A DNA stretch of 64,000 bases from Mytilus trossulus (taxonomy: Eukaryota > Mollusca > Bivalvia > Mytilida > Mytilidae), in assembly GCF_036588685.1 (NCBI RefSeq), contig NC_086386.1, positions 44,067,878 through 44,131,877 of the forward strand. The letters run 5' to 3'. Below, in pieces: positions 23,801 through 34,956 of this stretch. A program made the translations under genes and the position numbers. Positions within the stretch are counted from its first letter, which is position 1. Each line of letters starts with the position of its first letter. Below the pieces are notes generated by a model. It saw only the letters and a list, made by a program, of their open reading frames with translations. It ran no database searches and was not told the origin of the DNA.

Positions 23801-26800
23801 AGTTAGCAAATATGATGAACAAATTGTGAAAAATTGTCATTAAAGGACAATAACCACTTAAGGGGTCAATTGACAATTTTGGTCATGTTGACTTTTTTGT
23901 AGATCTTACTTTGCTGATCATTTTTTGCTGTTTACAGTTTATCTTTATCTATAATAATATTCAAGATAATGACCAAAAACTGCAAAATTTCCTTAAAATT
24001 ATCAATTAAATGACAGCAACCCAACAATGGGTTGTTTGATTGATCTGAAAATTTTAGGGCTGATAGATCTTGAACTAATGAACATTTTTACCCCGTTAGA
24101 TTTGCTCTAAATGCTTTCGTTTTTAAGATATAAGCCAAGAACTGCATTTTACCCCCATGTTCTATTTTTAGCAATGGCGGCCATGTTTGTTGATAGATCA
24201 AAACTTCGGATACAATTTATAAACTAGATACCCTAAGGAACATTCAGTTAAAGTTTGGAAGTATTTCGATGACGACGGACGCCAAGTGATGGCATAAGCT
24301 CACTTGGCCCTTCGGCCCAGGTGAGCTAAAAATCTGACAAAAATGAGGTGTAAGAGAGCTAACAATGCAATTTTCATCATTTAAATTATATTTCAAAAGG
24401 AAACTAATTCTGTACAAATACTTGATTGACACTGATTTTTAAGCTTGATGTTATTTGTTCAACACTTTATTTTGCAACAAAAAATGCTGCTATTTGGGCA
24501 CAAAATAATTGTAATATGGAAATGATCATAATTAATCAGAAGTGGGTTTTTTTTCACTTTTTTAACTTATTGGTAGTTGTCTGTTAAAGAATGAGTGTTG
24601 AAAAGAAAGACTGGCAAAGAATTTTGAATATTGCTGGAAAATATAGACATATTGTGTGCAGGGTTATACATTCTATCCTACAGAGAGCAACCTAATGAAT
24701 TTTTACATAGTTTATTATACAATGGTTCTTTAACATGTTCAGCTATCATCTAACACATATCTTAAGATTAAAAGTACCTTGTAAAAGCCTTATCTAGAGC
24801 TGTTTGAACTGTTTTCTGAAATATAAATGACACCAATATCAAAATGTGAAACATAAATGTAATAAATTTAATGCTACAAATCACTTAACAAATTGCCTTT
24901 TTTAATGTATAAATTCCCAAAAGGTTCACATTTTTGGCATTTTATTGTAATCCTGCAAATTGAATATACATTTTTTAATCTGACAGTTTGATGTACTTTT
25001 AAACAAATGGTGTGTGTTCAACTGAAAATGATTTTATGCAAAGGGAGATAACTCAATATTTTCTAATCAGAAGAAGAAAAATGATCAAATTGTGATTGTT
25101 GCAATAACCCTTTTTAAATCACAGATAATTGTGACTGCTATATCTATCCTTTATCTGTGTGGCCGTTATAGATGCAGGGACAATTTATCCCACAAACATC
25201 TTATTCCTCATTTATTTTCAATAACCGCTGTTACATACATTAATGGCCAAATCATTAGTTTATTTTAAAACTTGGACATTTAGAAAGAAATCTCTGGCCT
25301 TATTTTGACTGAATTTCATTCAAAATATCTTTATAAAATGGAGATTTTTTTACTAGTATAGCACATAATAAACTCAACATTATTAATAGTCCATGGATAT
25401 GATGTCAAGGTCAGATGAACCATGCCACTTTATAATAATTGAATACAATTGACATATTGCTTATAGTATATAAGAATGGACCTAATCTTAAAAATATCCC
25501 AAGATTAACATCCATTTGCTTTGTCTCACATTCTTCAACATTTATCCTAAACGAGATAAATATAAACAACATTAATTCTGACTTACTTGTTGATCTTTAG
25601 GAGCTACATATTTATAATAGAACTGTAAATCATCATCACAATTAGTCTGTAATTCTTTGATGGTAAACTTTACTAGACTTTCTATCACCTGTTAAAATAA
25701 CCAAGAAAAAACAAAAGATATGTTCATGATGTTCAATGTTGTATTCATTCTTTCAGATCTTTATATTTCTTCAAATAAAATTCATCTCATTTCAGACTTG
25801 GTGTTTAAAAGTGTCCAGAGGCAACCAAATGTATATATTCAGGATGATACATGTTATGAGAATAATTCTGCATTGTATTTAGACTGACAAGCTGATTCAT
25901 TATTTCTAAATGGACTAGTTCACATGGTAATATTATGTATGAAGACATGTCAGCCTTCATGGAAACATTATTCTGACAATGAAATGACAAGGATTTGCTC
26001 TTACTCCTAAATTCTGTATACTTAGCGCACAACAGATAATATCATTGTTTAAATCTTTGATTTAACATGGCTTAACATTCATGACATTATAAATAAGTAT
26101 TATAACTGGCCTCACGGTCATAAAACTTTCGAGCATGATTTTTGTACTCAGACTCGAAAATCAACCAATCAAATTGCTGGATTTCATGTTTCGAGCATGA
26201 TTTTTGTGCTCCGAGCACTGAGCAAAGTTTTATGCCTTCAAGGCCTGGTGTTACATTAAAATGTAAAACACATCTTTAGTGGTTTGAAAATGATACAAAA
26301 TGACAAAAGATGAAACAGTCTAATCCAGTCTTTAGTCAACAAAGTAAACAAGAATGTGTCCATAGTAAAATTTGAGAATCTAAATCTGTTAGAAGATTCT
26401 TAATTAAATATCGCTTCTATATTTACATCTCTTTGTGACTGAAATAGCAGAACATTAGTTAAAATAACACAAATATTTACCTCAAGAACATCTTCTAATG
26501 ATTGTGTAAATGCCATTTCAGCCTCTACCATGTAAAACTCTGCCAAGTGGGTTCTATCTACTGACATGTCAGCACGAAATGTTGGACCAAAGTTGTAACA
26601 TCTTGATATTGCACTAAAAATACAAATTGGAATTCAACAATATAAACACATGATACAAAATGATGGAATAAAATATTTTATTTACCAAATGAGGGCCTAT
26701 AGCATACAAAGAATATAATACATTTTGTAATAAACAATAACACATACATGTACATTGTATAACTTAAAGGAAATAAAGCATCACCACAACGCAACAAATG

Positions 26801-29800
26801 ACATTGAAAAAAAAATAACTTTATTTTTTTATGCGAAATGTGATGCTATCCAAAATTTCTGGGGAGAACACTGAATTCATTATCATTGTATAGCAACATA
26901 AAATATCCAGCAGAATGAAATGAAAAGTTTGAGAGCAATATTACTTCATATTGCACTAGTTATTGCAATTAAAGCTCCAAATTATCTACCTTATCAATGA
27001 AAAAAAGTGTTAAAATTACATATTTTTTCAAGCTAGATGAATAGGGTTATTGCATGAATATTGATGAATTTAATAACTTGTAGAATATATATTACACTGC
27101 TATTATTTAGCATTTACAAATAGAAAAAGAAAAAATCTGTACTTTTGATAGGAAAATTAAAATTAGCATCAATAAAATTTGATATAAAAAGTAAACTTAC
27201 CTACCCTGTTATAGTTTCTAGGTGAAGTTGTCCTGACACTGTTAAATTAGCAGGATTTCTGAAGAATAACTTTGGTGTCTTGTTTTCTTCTTCACTGTCT
27301 GAAAGTTCAGGTATGAGATCTTTATTCTGTGGCTGAAATAAAACATTCTAAAATTGATACTTATTGTGTTTAACCTAATTTGTTGATGCTTACCGTCAAT
27401 ATCTGTAACTAATGTAATTTAGGCCTTTTTTTAATCATAAAAATACATTTTTAGTTAAGTTTATCATACCACAGTTACCGTTCATCTTTTATGTGATTCT
27501 GACAAAAATTATACACTTCTCTCTGGTATACAGCCCCAAACCAATCCGACCCAAGTCAATCCGGCCCAAAGTCGATTTGGCCCAAGTCGATCCAGCCCCA
27601 TAAAAAATATGAAATAACTTTATGGGGCTGGATGGACATGGGACGGATCGACTTGGAGCGGATAGACGTGGGGCCGGATCAACCTGAAAGCTTCTCTCTT
27701 CTATTATTGTAAATGTTGTAGGAAGAATACTTTTTTTTTAAAATACTAATGATTACAATCTGATTAAAGTACAGTTCATAAGTCCAAATTTTTCTTTCAA
27801 GATCTGTCAATTCTCCATTCAACTTTCCTTTTTATAGATTTTTTGTAGTACTAAGGTTCTGTGGTAATGATGTACATCTTTAAAAGTTTAGAGGCAATCA
27901 ATTCATTGGTTGATGTAATATTTTATCAAACCAATAGAAGAAGGGAGCAATGTCATCAGAGTTGGCCTCCTCCTTATGAAGTAAATCAATAATTTAATGC
28001 ATTTAATTCGTCACAAGTGTAATATACCCCCTAAATTTTTAAACGTCCTAGTTCTGCATCTGGTGAGATCCTTATACATGTAAGTAAAGTATAGATAACA
28101 CAAGACATGAGTTTAAATCAGAGATTGTGGAGAGAGGTTATGATAGCAGGCAGCTGAAACATATAATGCAATTAAGGTGGTACCCAACACCTTTCACTAA
28201 AATCAATGTGGCTTGTTTAATTTTCATAAATTTTTAAAAAGTATTTACTTTGACCCTTTGACAAAAATATAAAAATTTCAAAATATTTGAACCAACCAAT
28301 TTATCAGAAAAATTACTCTGGTTATATAGCTGTTTGACAAACAATAGTTTTGATCATTGAGAAGCTTAATATTCCGTTAACAACACAACGTAATTAAAAC
28401 GTTGAGCTGATTTTACAGAGTTATCTCCCTGTAGTGTTAGGTACCACATTAATTGCAACAAAAAAAAAATCTTTCGAATAAACATAGAAAAAGTCTTGCA
28501 GGTACATGTGATCTAGTTTTTACATTCTTTTCCTATATCGTTTATTAGTTTAGTTTAAAAATATTTATTTATAGTGGATTGGGAAACAAGTTTTGCAACA
28601 TATCGTAAACATAAGAAATGACAACCAACTTTCCTAAATGTGTTTCAAAATATTTGTTTTTAAAGCAACTGTTCTGATAATCTCCATGACCTTTACACAT
28701 TTTAAGTGAATGTAAAAAAAATCATCATTTACCTGCATTTAAAAAGGAACCATCATCAAATTGCGAAATACGGTAAATGATAAAATTACCTCCACACTGA
28801 AGACTTCTCCACCACCTTCACAATCATTAGATGTCAGTATTGGTGTGTGTATAAATAGGAAATCATTGTCCTGAGAAAAAAAAAGGTGTAAAAATTCAGC
28901 AAATTTTGTCCAATAATAATAATTGTGTTTCTCATCATCATCCTGTGTTTATCTATCATTGAAAAGAAACAATACCATAGAAAAACTGATGAATGTGTAG
29001 GGGAAATAAACACCAAAAGTTAGTTTTAGAATGAAGGATATATGATCAAGATGTGAAGGCCTGTAGAAATAGATGTCTTGTTACTATTTTGATTACTGGT
29101 ATTGTGTTGTTGGGCTGCTGTCTAAATGTTTTCCCACTTTTCCCACCCATCCAAAGTACTTGACAAATTTTAAAATTGGTAAACTCTTTTATTCAATCTG
29201 GCAACAGCATAAACAGTGTGATTCTATTTCAACTAAAAATAACTCTACTGAATAGAAATACTGGTACCTGAAAGTATTTATGAATGGCATTTGTTGTAGC
29301 ATTTCTCAGTCTAAGGAGACTGCTGAAGAAGTTTGTTCTGGGTCTCAAATGTAAATAGTCTCTAACATACTCAACTGGTATCTTACTTCTGGACTGAAAT
29401 GGAAACTCCTGCAAGAATAGATGATATGAAAAAGGCATACAGATCAATAGAACACACATACTAGAAATACAACTGGCATGTCATTAAAAATATAATTTGT
29501 GACATTGTGGAAAAATCACTATTTATTGTCTAAGCATGTACATGTAAGTATAGAACTACCATCGGTAGAAATCCTGAAATGCTAAAAAATACAAATATTT
29601 ACCATGTTTACATACATGACATAATACCGGTAATTTGTTTTCCTTCTATTTTTTTTTAACATATTTTTCTTTCTTTTCAGAAAAATGTCACATGACCTAG
29701 ATAGGTAAACTGGTCTATCTAGTCTGTGTGTGTTTCATTATTGTATATGTACATTGTATTTCACTATCAAGACATATATGGTCTATATCAGTAACTGTGA

Positions 29801-32800
29801 GTTTGGATTCAAAAAGCATATGATCATGATGATTGTGTGTTGCAGAACCTGACTATTTTGTATACAAATTGAAAATATATCTGCCATAATTTTTTTCAGA
29901 TGTGATTTACTTTGAATTTCAACATAAAAATACAAAAAAATGTTTTAGTGTTAAATTATGAATGGTTTTTAAGATAAATAAAAAATGGACAATGGGAGAC
30001 AACTCTTAACAAACCTCAGGATTACATGTTCCACACACAGATATTTTTTCTGCTAACAGTTCATAATCTTGTCCCTGTCCTGGACTTTCTATCATCTTCC
30101 CTTCTACTGACACACTGCTACCAAATGTTATTTCACTGAAAATACATACATAAGTTTTCTAGTCTTAAAGGAGCACTAGCTACGATATATATACAAAAAT
30201 AAAGTATGATTTTTTTTAGATTAATCATTAATTGAATTGGAATAATGAAATAATAATTTGCTTTTAGCAATCAATTTGCTTTTATTTTGTTGAAATAAGC
30301 GATTATACATAATTTTTGACGGATTCACTTGCAAGTGAATACGTCATCATCATTCTAACCGATATTCATGTGAACTCAATTTAACCCCCTAGCTAGAGAC
30401 TGACAACGCATGCATTGTACGTGAACTGGTTATTTAAAGAAACAAAATGTCAACAATGAAAGTGAAACTACGGTAAATCATTTTATTACTAATTCGATCC
30501 ACATAAATCATTCTTATACGGTTAAAAACAATAAGAAACTTATATTTTTAATCTATAAATTCAAATCAAACAGACCTATAAAAATCCAATTGCACGTGCT
30601 GGTTTAACCTATACATATCTTTATTTGTGTTTACATCGCTTATATGGTCATCTGAGGTCAAATCGATAGTTAATTAGATGGCATCTGGATTTTAATACAC
30701 ACGAAACGAACCTACATATCATCTACCCCATGCTCCGTAAACTGTTTATTTTAAACGTTTGATAGATTGGATAAATGTTTTACATTGTTATTAATCAAAT
30801 GTGAGAATTTGAGTCAAATTGGTGACCATGAATTTGACAGCTAGTGCCCCTTTAAGTGAAAAAGTTTGTTTCATTGTCAAAATGATTGTAGCATAAAGTT
30901 GCCTCGACTTTTATTAAAATTATACAAGTTTTGTACAATTTAAGAACAAAGCCTTCATTTAAGAATTTCTCATCTTTGAAGGTAAATTACTTGTTATTGA
31001 GCTCTGGAGGTATTATAACTTGTAGTGATGACAATGATGATAACTTACTCATTATTGAGTTCTGGAGGTATTATAACTTGTAGTGATGACAATGATGATA
31101 ACTTACTCGTTATTGAGTTCTGGAGGTATTATAACTTGTAGTGATGACAACGATGATAACTTACTCGTTATTGAGTTCTGGAGGTATTATAACTTGTAGT
31201 GATGACAATGATGATAACCTACTCGTTATTGAGTTCTGGAGGTATTATAACTTGTAGTGATGACAATGATGATAACCTACTCGTTATTGAGTTCTGGAGG
31301 TATTATAACTTGTAGTGATGACAATGATGATAACTTACTCGTTATTGAGTTCTGGAGGTATTATAACTTGTAGTGATGACAATGATGATAACCTACTCGT
31401 TATTGAGTTCTGGAGGTATTATAACTTGTAGTGATGACAATGATGATAACTTACTTGTTATTGAGCTCTGGAGGTATTATAACTTGTAGTGATGACAACG
31501 ATGATAACTTACTCGTTATTGAGTTCTGGAGGTATTATAACTTGTAGTGATGACAACGATGATAACTTACTCGTTATTGAGTTCTGGAGGTATTATAACT
31601 TGTAGTGATGACAATGATGATAACTTACTCGTTATTGAGTTCTGGAGGTATTATAACTTGTAGCGATGACAACGATGAACCATCATTAACTTTGATGAAA
31701 GTTACATTCTTGTGGACTTGTAATGTCTTCACCCAACCCTACAAAAAAAATGTTCATTCCATTCGATCATTTCTATTATTGTGAAGTACATGTACATATT
31801 TTATTATTTACCATAAAATAATAAAAGTTCTGAAGTTTTCTAGTAATATACATGAAAAGAAAATGCTTCTGTTATGTGAGCAGTGTCAAATAGAAATTGA
31901 CTTCATGTAATCATATACATTTAATTGTTTACGACTTTGGTTATTTTAGAACATTCAAATACGAAATAAAGAAGAATATATGGTTCTTATAACAATTGTA
32001 TTTTCACACAGTTACCATAGTTACAGTCTTTCCACAGATTTTTTTCAACCTGATATAAGTTAGAATATGTATTCATATTCATTTGAAAATTGCATAAGGT
32101 AGATTTCTATCTGGTGGGTCTTATTTGGGTCTAAGTGTGAAGCGGGATTGTTGATTTTTTGTAAGAGTGACACATGAAAGTCAAATTATTGTGTTGTGAA
32201 AACCAGAAATGAGGTCTAGCAGGACCTGGGAAATGACAAAAAAATGAGAATTACTTACATTTGTTATTGTGGACCAAAAAAATCGAAGAACTGTGATAAC
32301 ATACGTATGTTACATGTTTCAAAGGGACAATATAAATCATTACTTATAATGACTTAAAGTTAAAATGTATAAACATGATAAAAGTTCTATTGTCTCTATA
32401 AAATTGAGAATGGAAATGGGGAATGTGTCAAAGACACAACAACCCGATCATAGACTTATCTATAACAGCTCATAATTTGACATTTTGTCTAGTTCACCTA
32501 CAATAAATGTATGTTATTACAGAAAAAAATTTGCCTGTAATAACTAAAAGGGTGTTATCATAGCTTCTCTGTATCACTTCAAAGCATTTGCTCAGGCATA
32601 CATCATGCTAAATTACAATGTACTCTAGTTTATTTTACATGTTGTAAGAAATAATGACCAGAGCATGTAATGAGGTTCTGCACAATTTTCTCGTTAATTC
32701 CCAAGTGTCTTATATAATATATATATATATATATAAGTTACATTCTTTTAAGAACTAAGCCTTGTTATCACAGCTATAGCTTATCTCTTCTAAATTTTGC

Positions 32801-34637
32801 ACAGCCTTGGTAACTGATTTTTTTATTAGTACATTTTTGATTTACCATAGTAAATTAATGAGACAAGGCTAACCCTTTCCTCCATTGAATTCTTTTTTTT
32901 GCATACTTGATTCGCATAGGATTTTTTTGATAAAATGCTGAACTTATGCTTTGAGGTATTAAGGCATTGTGAAAAACAACTATTACATCAAATAAATTTA
33001 AGTCAGATATTCCTATGATATTCCTTTTCATATTGGATACAAACTTTATTAAGTCAACTGCAGACACTTTGTAGTCAAAGTGTTTCAACTGAGGTACTAC
33101 ACAGGTGTCAAAAGGCGTCATTATGGAGTAAGGGGGGTGGCGTCAAAAGGCGTCATTATGGAGGAAAGGGGTAAATCAAAAATGTACTAATAAAAAAATC
33201 AGTTACCAAGGCTGTGCAAAATTTAGCTTCTGCACAAAACCTCAAGAGTTCCCTAGAGCCCACTATAAATGAAATAATTTTACAAATAACAAACATATGT
33301 TATTACAGATTTAGAAAAAATAAGGAATAAAGAGTAGACAACTCATGAAAGTATCTGTAATAACACACACAAGTTATTTTCTGTAATGACCCTTTAGAGT
33401 TATGTCTCTGACTGGCTTAATTAACGTTACAACTAAAATTCCTAACAATAGAACCAAAATCAGCAGCGTTATGGTATTTTAGAATATGTTTGACTTAAAA
33501 ATAAGAATCCATACAGATTTCATCCACTTTCACAAGTAGTGCCTGATTCTTATTATCATTGTGTAATGTGTTTTCGTACTACATTGTAATAACAATTTTC
33601 ACTGATTACGTTTTATACTGTAGAGTTTTTATTCCGGTGTTTACTAAAATTTAAAAAGCATGTCATGTAGATTGATTTTAGGTATCTAGTTTTTTTTGTC
33701 AAGGCTTACTACAATTTTTTACTGTTTCTGACTACTTTGCGATTTTAGTATGCCAAAAAAACGTATTTTTTTGTATGAAATAAAAATTGGATCAGTACAC
33801 GGACAGGAAATGACTATAAAATTCAGAAATGAATATTTTCTAAATTTGTGGTTCTGGTGATACATGTAGCTTGAATCATAAACAAGTTATTTAATACTTT
33901 TCAGTACTAAAAATTACTACATAAGAGTTTTAGGTTGGTGTTTCATGTGCTGAAATTGTTTAGATTTTCATGATTTTTTGATTAATTTCAGATTAGCACT
34001 TGGTTTGTGCAAAAAATGTAATTTTTTTCTTAACATGCTTAAATAAAATGCAGTTTTCAAATTTTAGGATTATACATAAAAAGTTAAGACTGTATACACC
34101 TTATCGCTATTTCCCTACTCGGCCGCTCGACCTTTTGACGCATACAACAATCACTTTTCAATTGTGGCGTCAGATGTTTTGTTTTGTTTTATGACGTCAA
34201 AATTTCACGAGAACCTGTGTGATATCCAGTAATGGCGGACAAATAGCGATAATGTGTATTTAACTTAATGTCTCGAGCTCAAGGATATTGATACAAAAAC
34301 ATATGACAAGTACATAAATAACAAAAATGCACAACACAAATCTCTTTTACAATGCAATAATGCATTATGAAATAAAAAGTCTGACCAAAATGATTTCTAT
34401 TACATGGCCGAAACAACCTAGGACGAATCCACCAAGGCCGAACTGGCTTTAGTCTTTATGACCGAAACCTCTTGTAAGTTTCTGCCTAAGTTAAATTACC
34501 GTTGCATTGACTGTTACATCACTTTGTTTACATTTCAAAATGTCTTTAATTGTATTTCTAATTAATCTGTACTGAGTAAATGATAAAGATCTGGAGAGAA
34601 AGGATCTTTTTAGACCTCGAAGTGCAAATGTTGACAT
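20881..34637 (-). CDS. NARS2: Mitochondrial asparaginyl-tRNA synthetase, complete, 13 coding exons
   Basis: This class II enzyme joins asparagine to mitochondrial tRNA-Asn in the matrix. Coding exons in order are 34500-34637, 31629-31738, 30015-30135, 29268-29408, 28790-28870, 27205-27332, 26481-26613, 25587-25688, 24778-24815, 23379-23445, 22944-23075, 21886-22010 and 20881-21025. All have GT-AG borders and matching phases, total 1461 bases, 486 residues. That is close to the human length of about 477. Residues 1-30 are basic and serine-rich with no acidic residue, as in a mitochondrial presequence. An OB-fold tRNA-binding region starts at GWVK (47). Motif 1 is around 163-185, motif 2 at 252-272 (FRAD...HLAEF) and motif 3 at 452-460 (GGFGLGFER). 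The start is fixed by an in-frame TAA six bases upstream of the ATG. Oddity: the motif 2 acidic residue is D255 where family members have Glu. Confidence 0.95.
23450..24330 (+). repeat. Composite repeat in NARS2 intron 9
   Basis: Two modules carrying 'gataatgaccaaaaactgc'-type sequence end in 'aagctcacttggcccttcgg'. It matches the element at 17140-18880, sits between exon 10 (23379-23445) and exon 9 (24778-24815), and is antisense to the gene. Confidence 0.7.
26104..26252. mobile_element. Foldback element in NARS2 intron 7
   Basis: 'cataaaactttcgagcatga' on the left meets an inverted relative on the right ('gagcaaagttttatgcc'). 'cgagcatgatttttgt' is repeated directly inside. It is non-coding. 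Confidence 0.55.
27528..27690. mobile_element. GC-rich foldback element in NARS2 intron 5
   Basis: The left arm is a run of 15-17 base units of the type 'cccaagtcgatccggc' and the right arm is their inverted copy ('ggatcgacttgg', 'gtggggccggat'). The hinge 'ccccataaa...ttatgggg' is AT-rich. It stands out as GC-rich in an AT-rich intron. Confidence 0.65.
28172..28452 (+). mobile_element. TTAA-flanked MITE, copy 1 (NARS2 intron 5)
   Basis: It starts 'ttaaggtggtacccaacac' and ends with the inverted 'gtgttaggtacca(c)attaa'. A second copy in the other orientation lies at 43023-43290. TTAA at both edges suggests a piggyBac-like target duplication, which is inferred. Confidence 0.75.
30165..30855. 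mobile_element. 690-bp TTAA element in NARS2 intron 2
   Basis: It is bounded by 'ttaaaggagcactagct' and its inverted copy 'agctagtgcccctttaa', with TTAA at both edges. It lies between exon 3 (30015-30135) and exon 2 (31629-31738). A diverged, inverted relative of its right half lies at about 55935-56300. It has no reading frame of its own. Confidence 0.75.
30985..31680 (-). repeat. Minisatellite, 12 x 58 bp, copying the NARS2 exon-2 splice donor
   Basis: The marker 'tctggagg' starts at 31003 and then every 58 bases up to 31641, twelve times. On the gene strand each unit holds the last part of exon 2 ([10 protein letters not shown] codons), the donor 'gagtaagt' and the first intron bases. The unit nearest exon 2 is the real exon end. 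The other eleven lie in the intron. Variants in the donor ('gagtaggt', 'caagtaag') show some divergence. Confidence 0.95.
32790..33226. mobile_element. Foldback element with 57-bp ends, NARS2 intron 1
   Basis: The 57-base left end (32790-32846) and right end (33170-33226) are near-perfect inverted copies containing 'cagccttggtaactgatttt' or its complement. Near the right end the block 'aaaaggcgtcattatggag' occurs twice in direct orientation. A minus-strand frame inside it resembles no protein I know. Confidence 0.8.
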
Positions 34638-34956
34638 TTTTTATTTTTGAATGGAGGCAGACATCTTGTAGATCGGAAATGAATATCCGAATTCACATAT
34701 CAAAAAAGTACAAAATTTACTTCTCTTCTATCTTGATACAAACAATAATTGAAATCGAATAGTTTTATCAAATGAATTAATTTTTGAATCACATTTTAAA
34801 CAAATAAAATTAAATATTACCCAATCAGAATCAACCAATTTCACAATTTCCTCCTATCTGTCATGTGAGTGCCTAAGGTCAAGGATTTCTACAAATAAAA
34901 CCGAAAAAAGCAACAGATCTGTATATAGGTTCAAGAAAGTAACAAACCCATTAAAT
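34638..34956. promoter_or_regulatory. Shared divergent promoter of NARS2 and LAMTOR1
   Basis: These 319 bases separate the two start codons, which point away from each other. Two CCAAT boxes lie at 34821-34825 and 34834-34838. 'tcatgtga' at 34861-34868 fits the M-box/E-box bound by MITF/TFEB factors. No TATA box stands out for either side. Divergent housekeeping promoters often have this make-up. The sharing is inferred from position. Confidence 0.65.

Noticed and set aside
30985-31680. Regular 58-bp repeats resembling a CRISPR array
   Set aside because: There are no unique spacers, the whole unit is repeated, it overlaps a eukaryotic exon end and it lies inside a nuclear gene.
32855-33121. 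88-codon minus-strand frame
   Set aside because: It lies between the inverted ends of a foldback element and has no recognisable domain. Part of it is a direct duplication.
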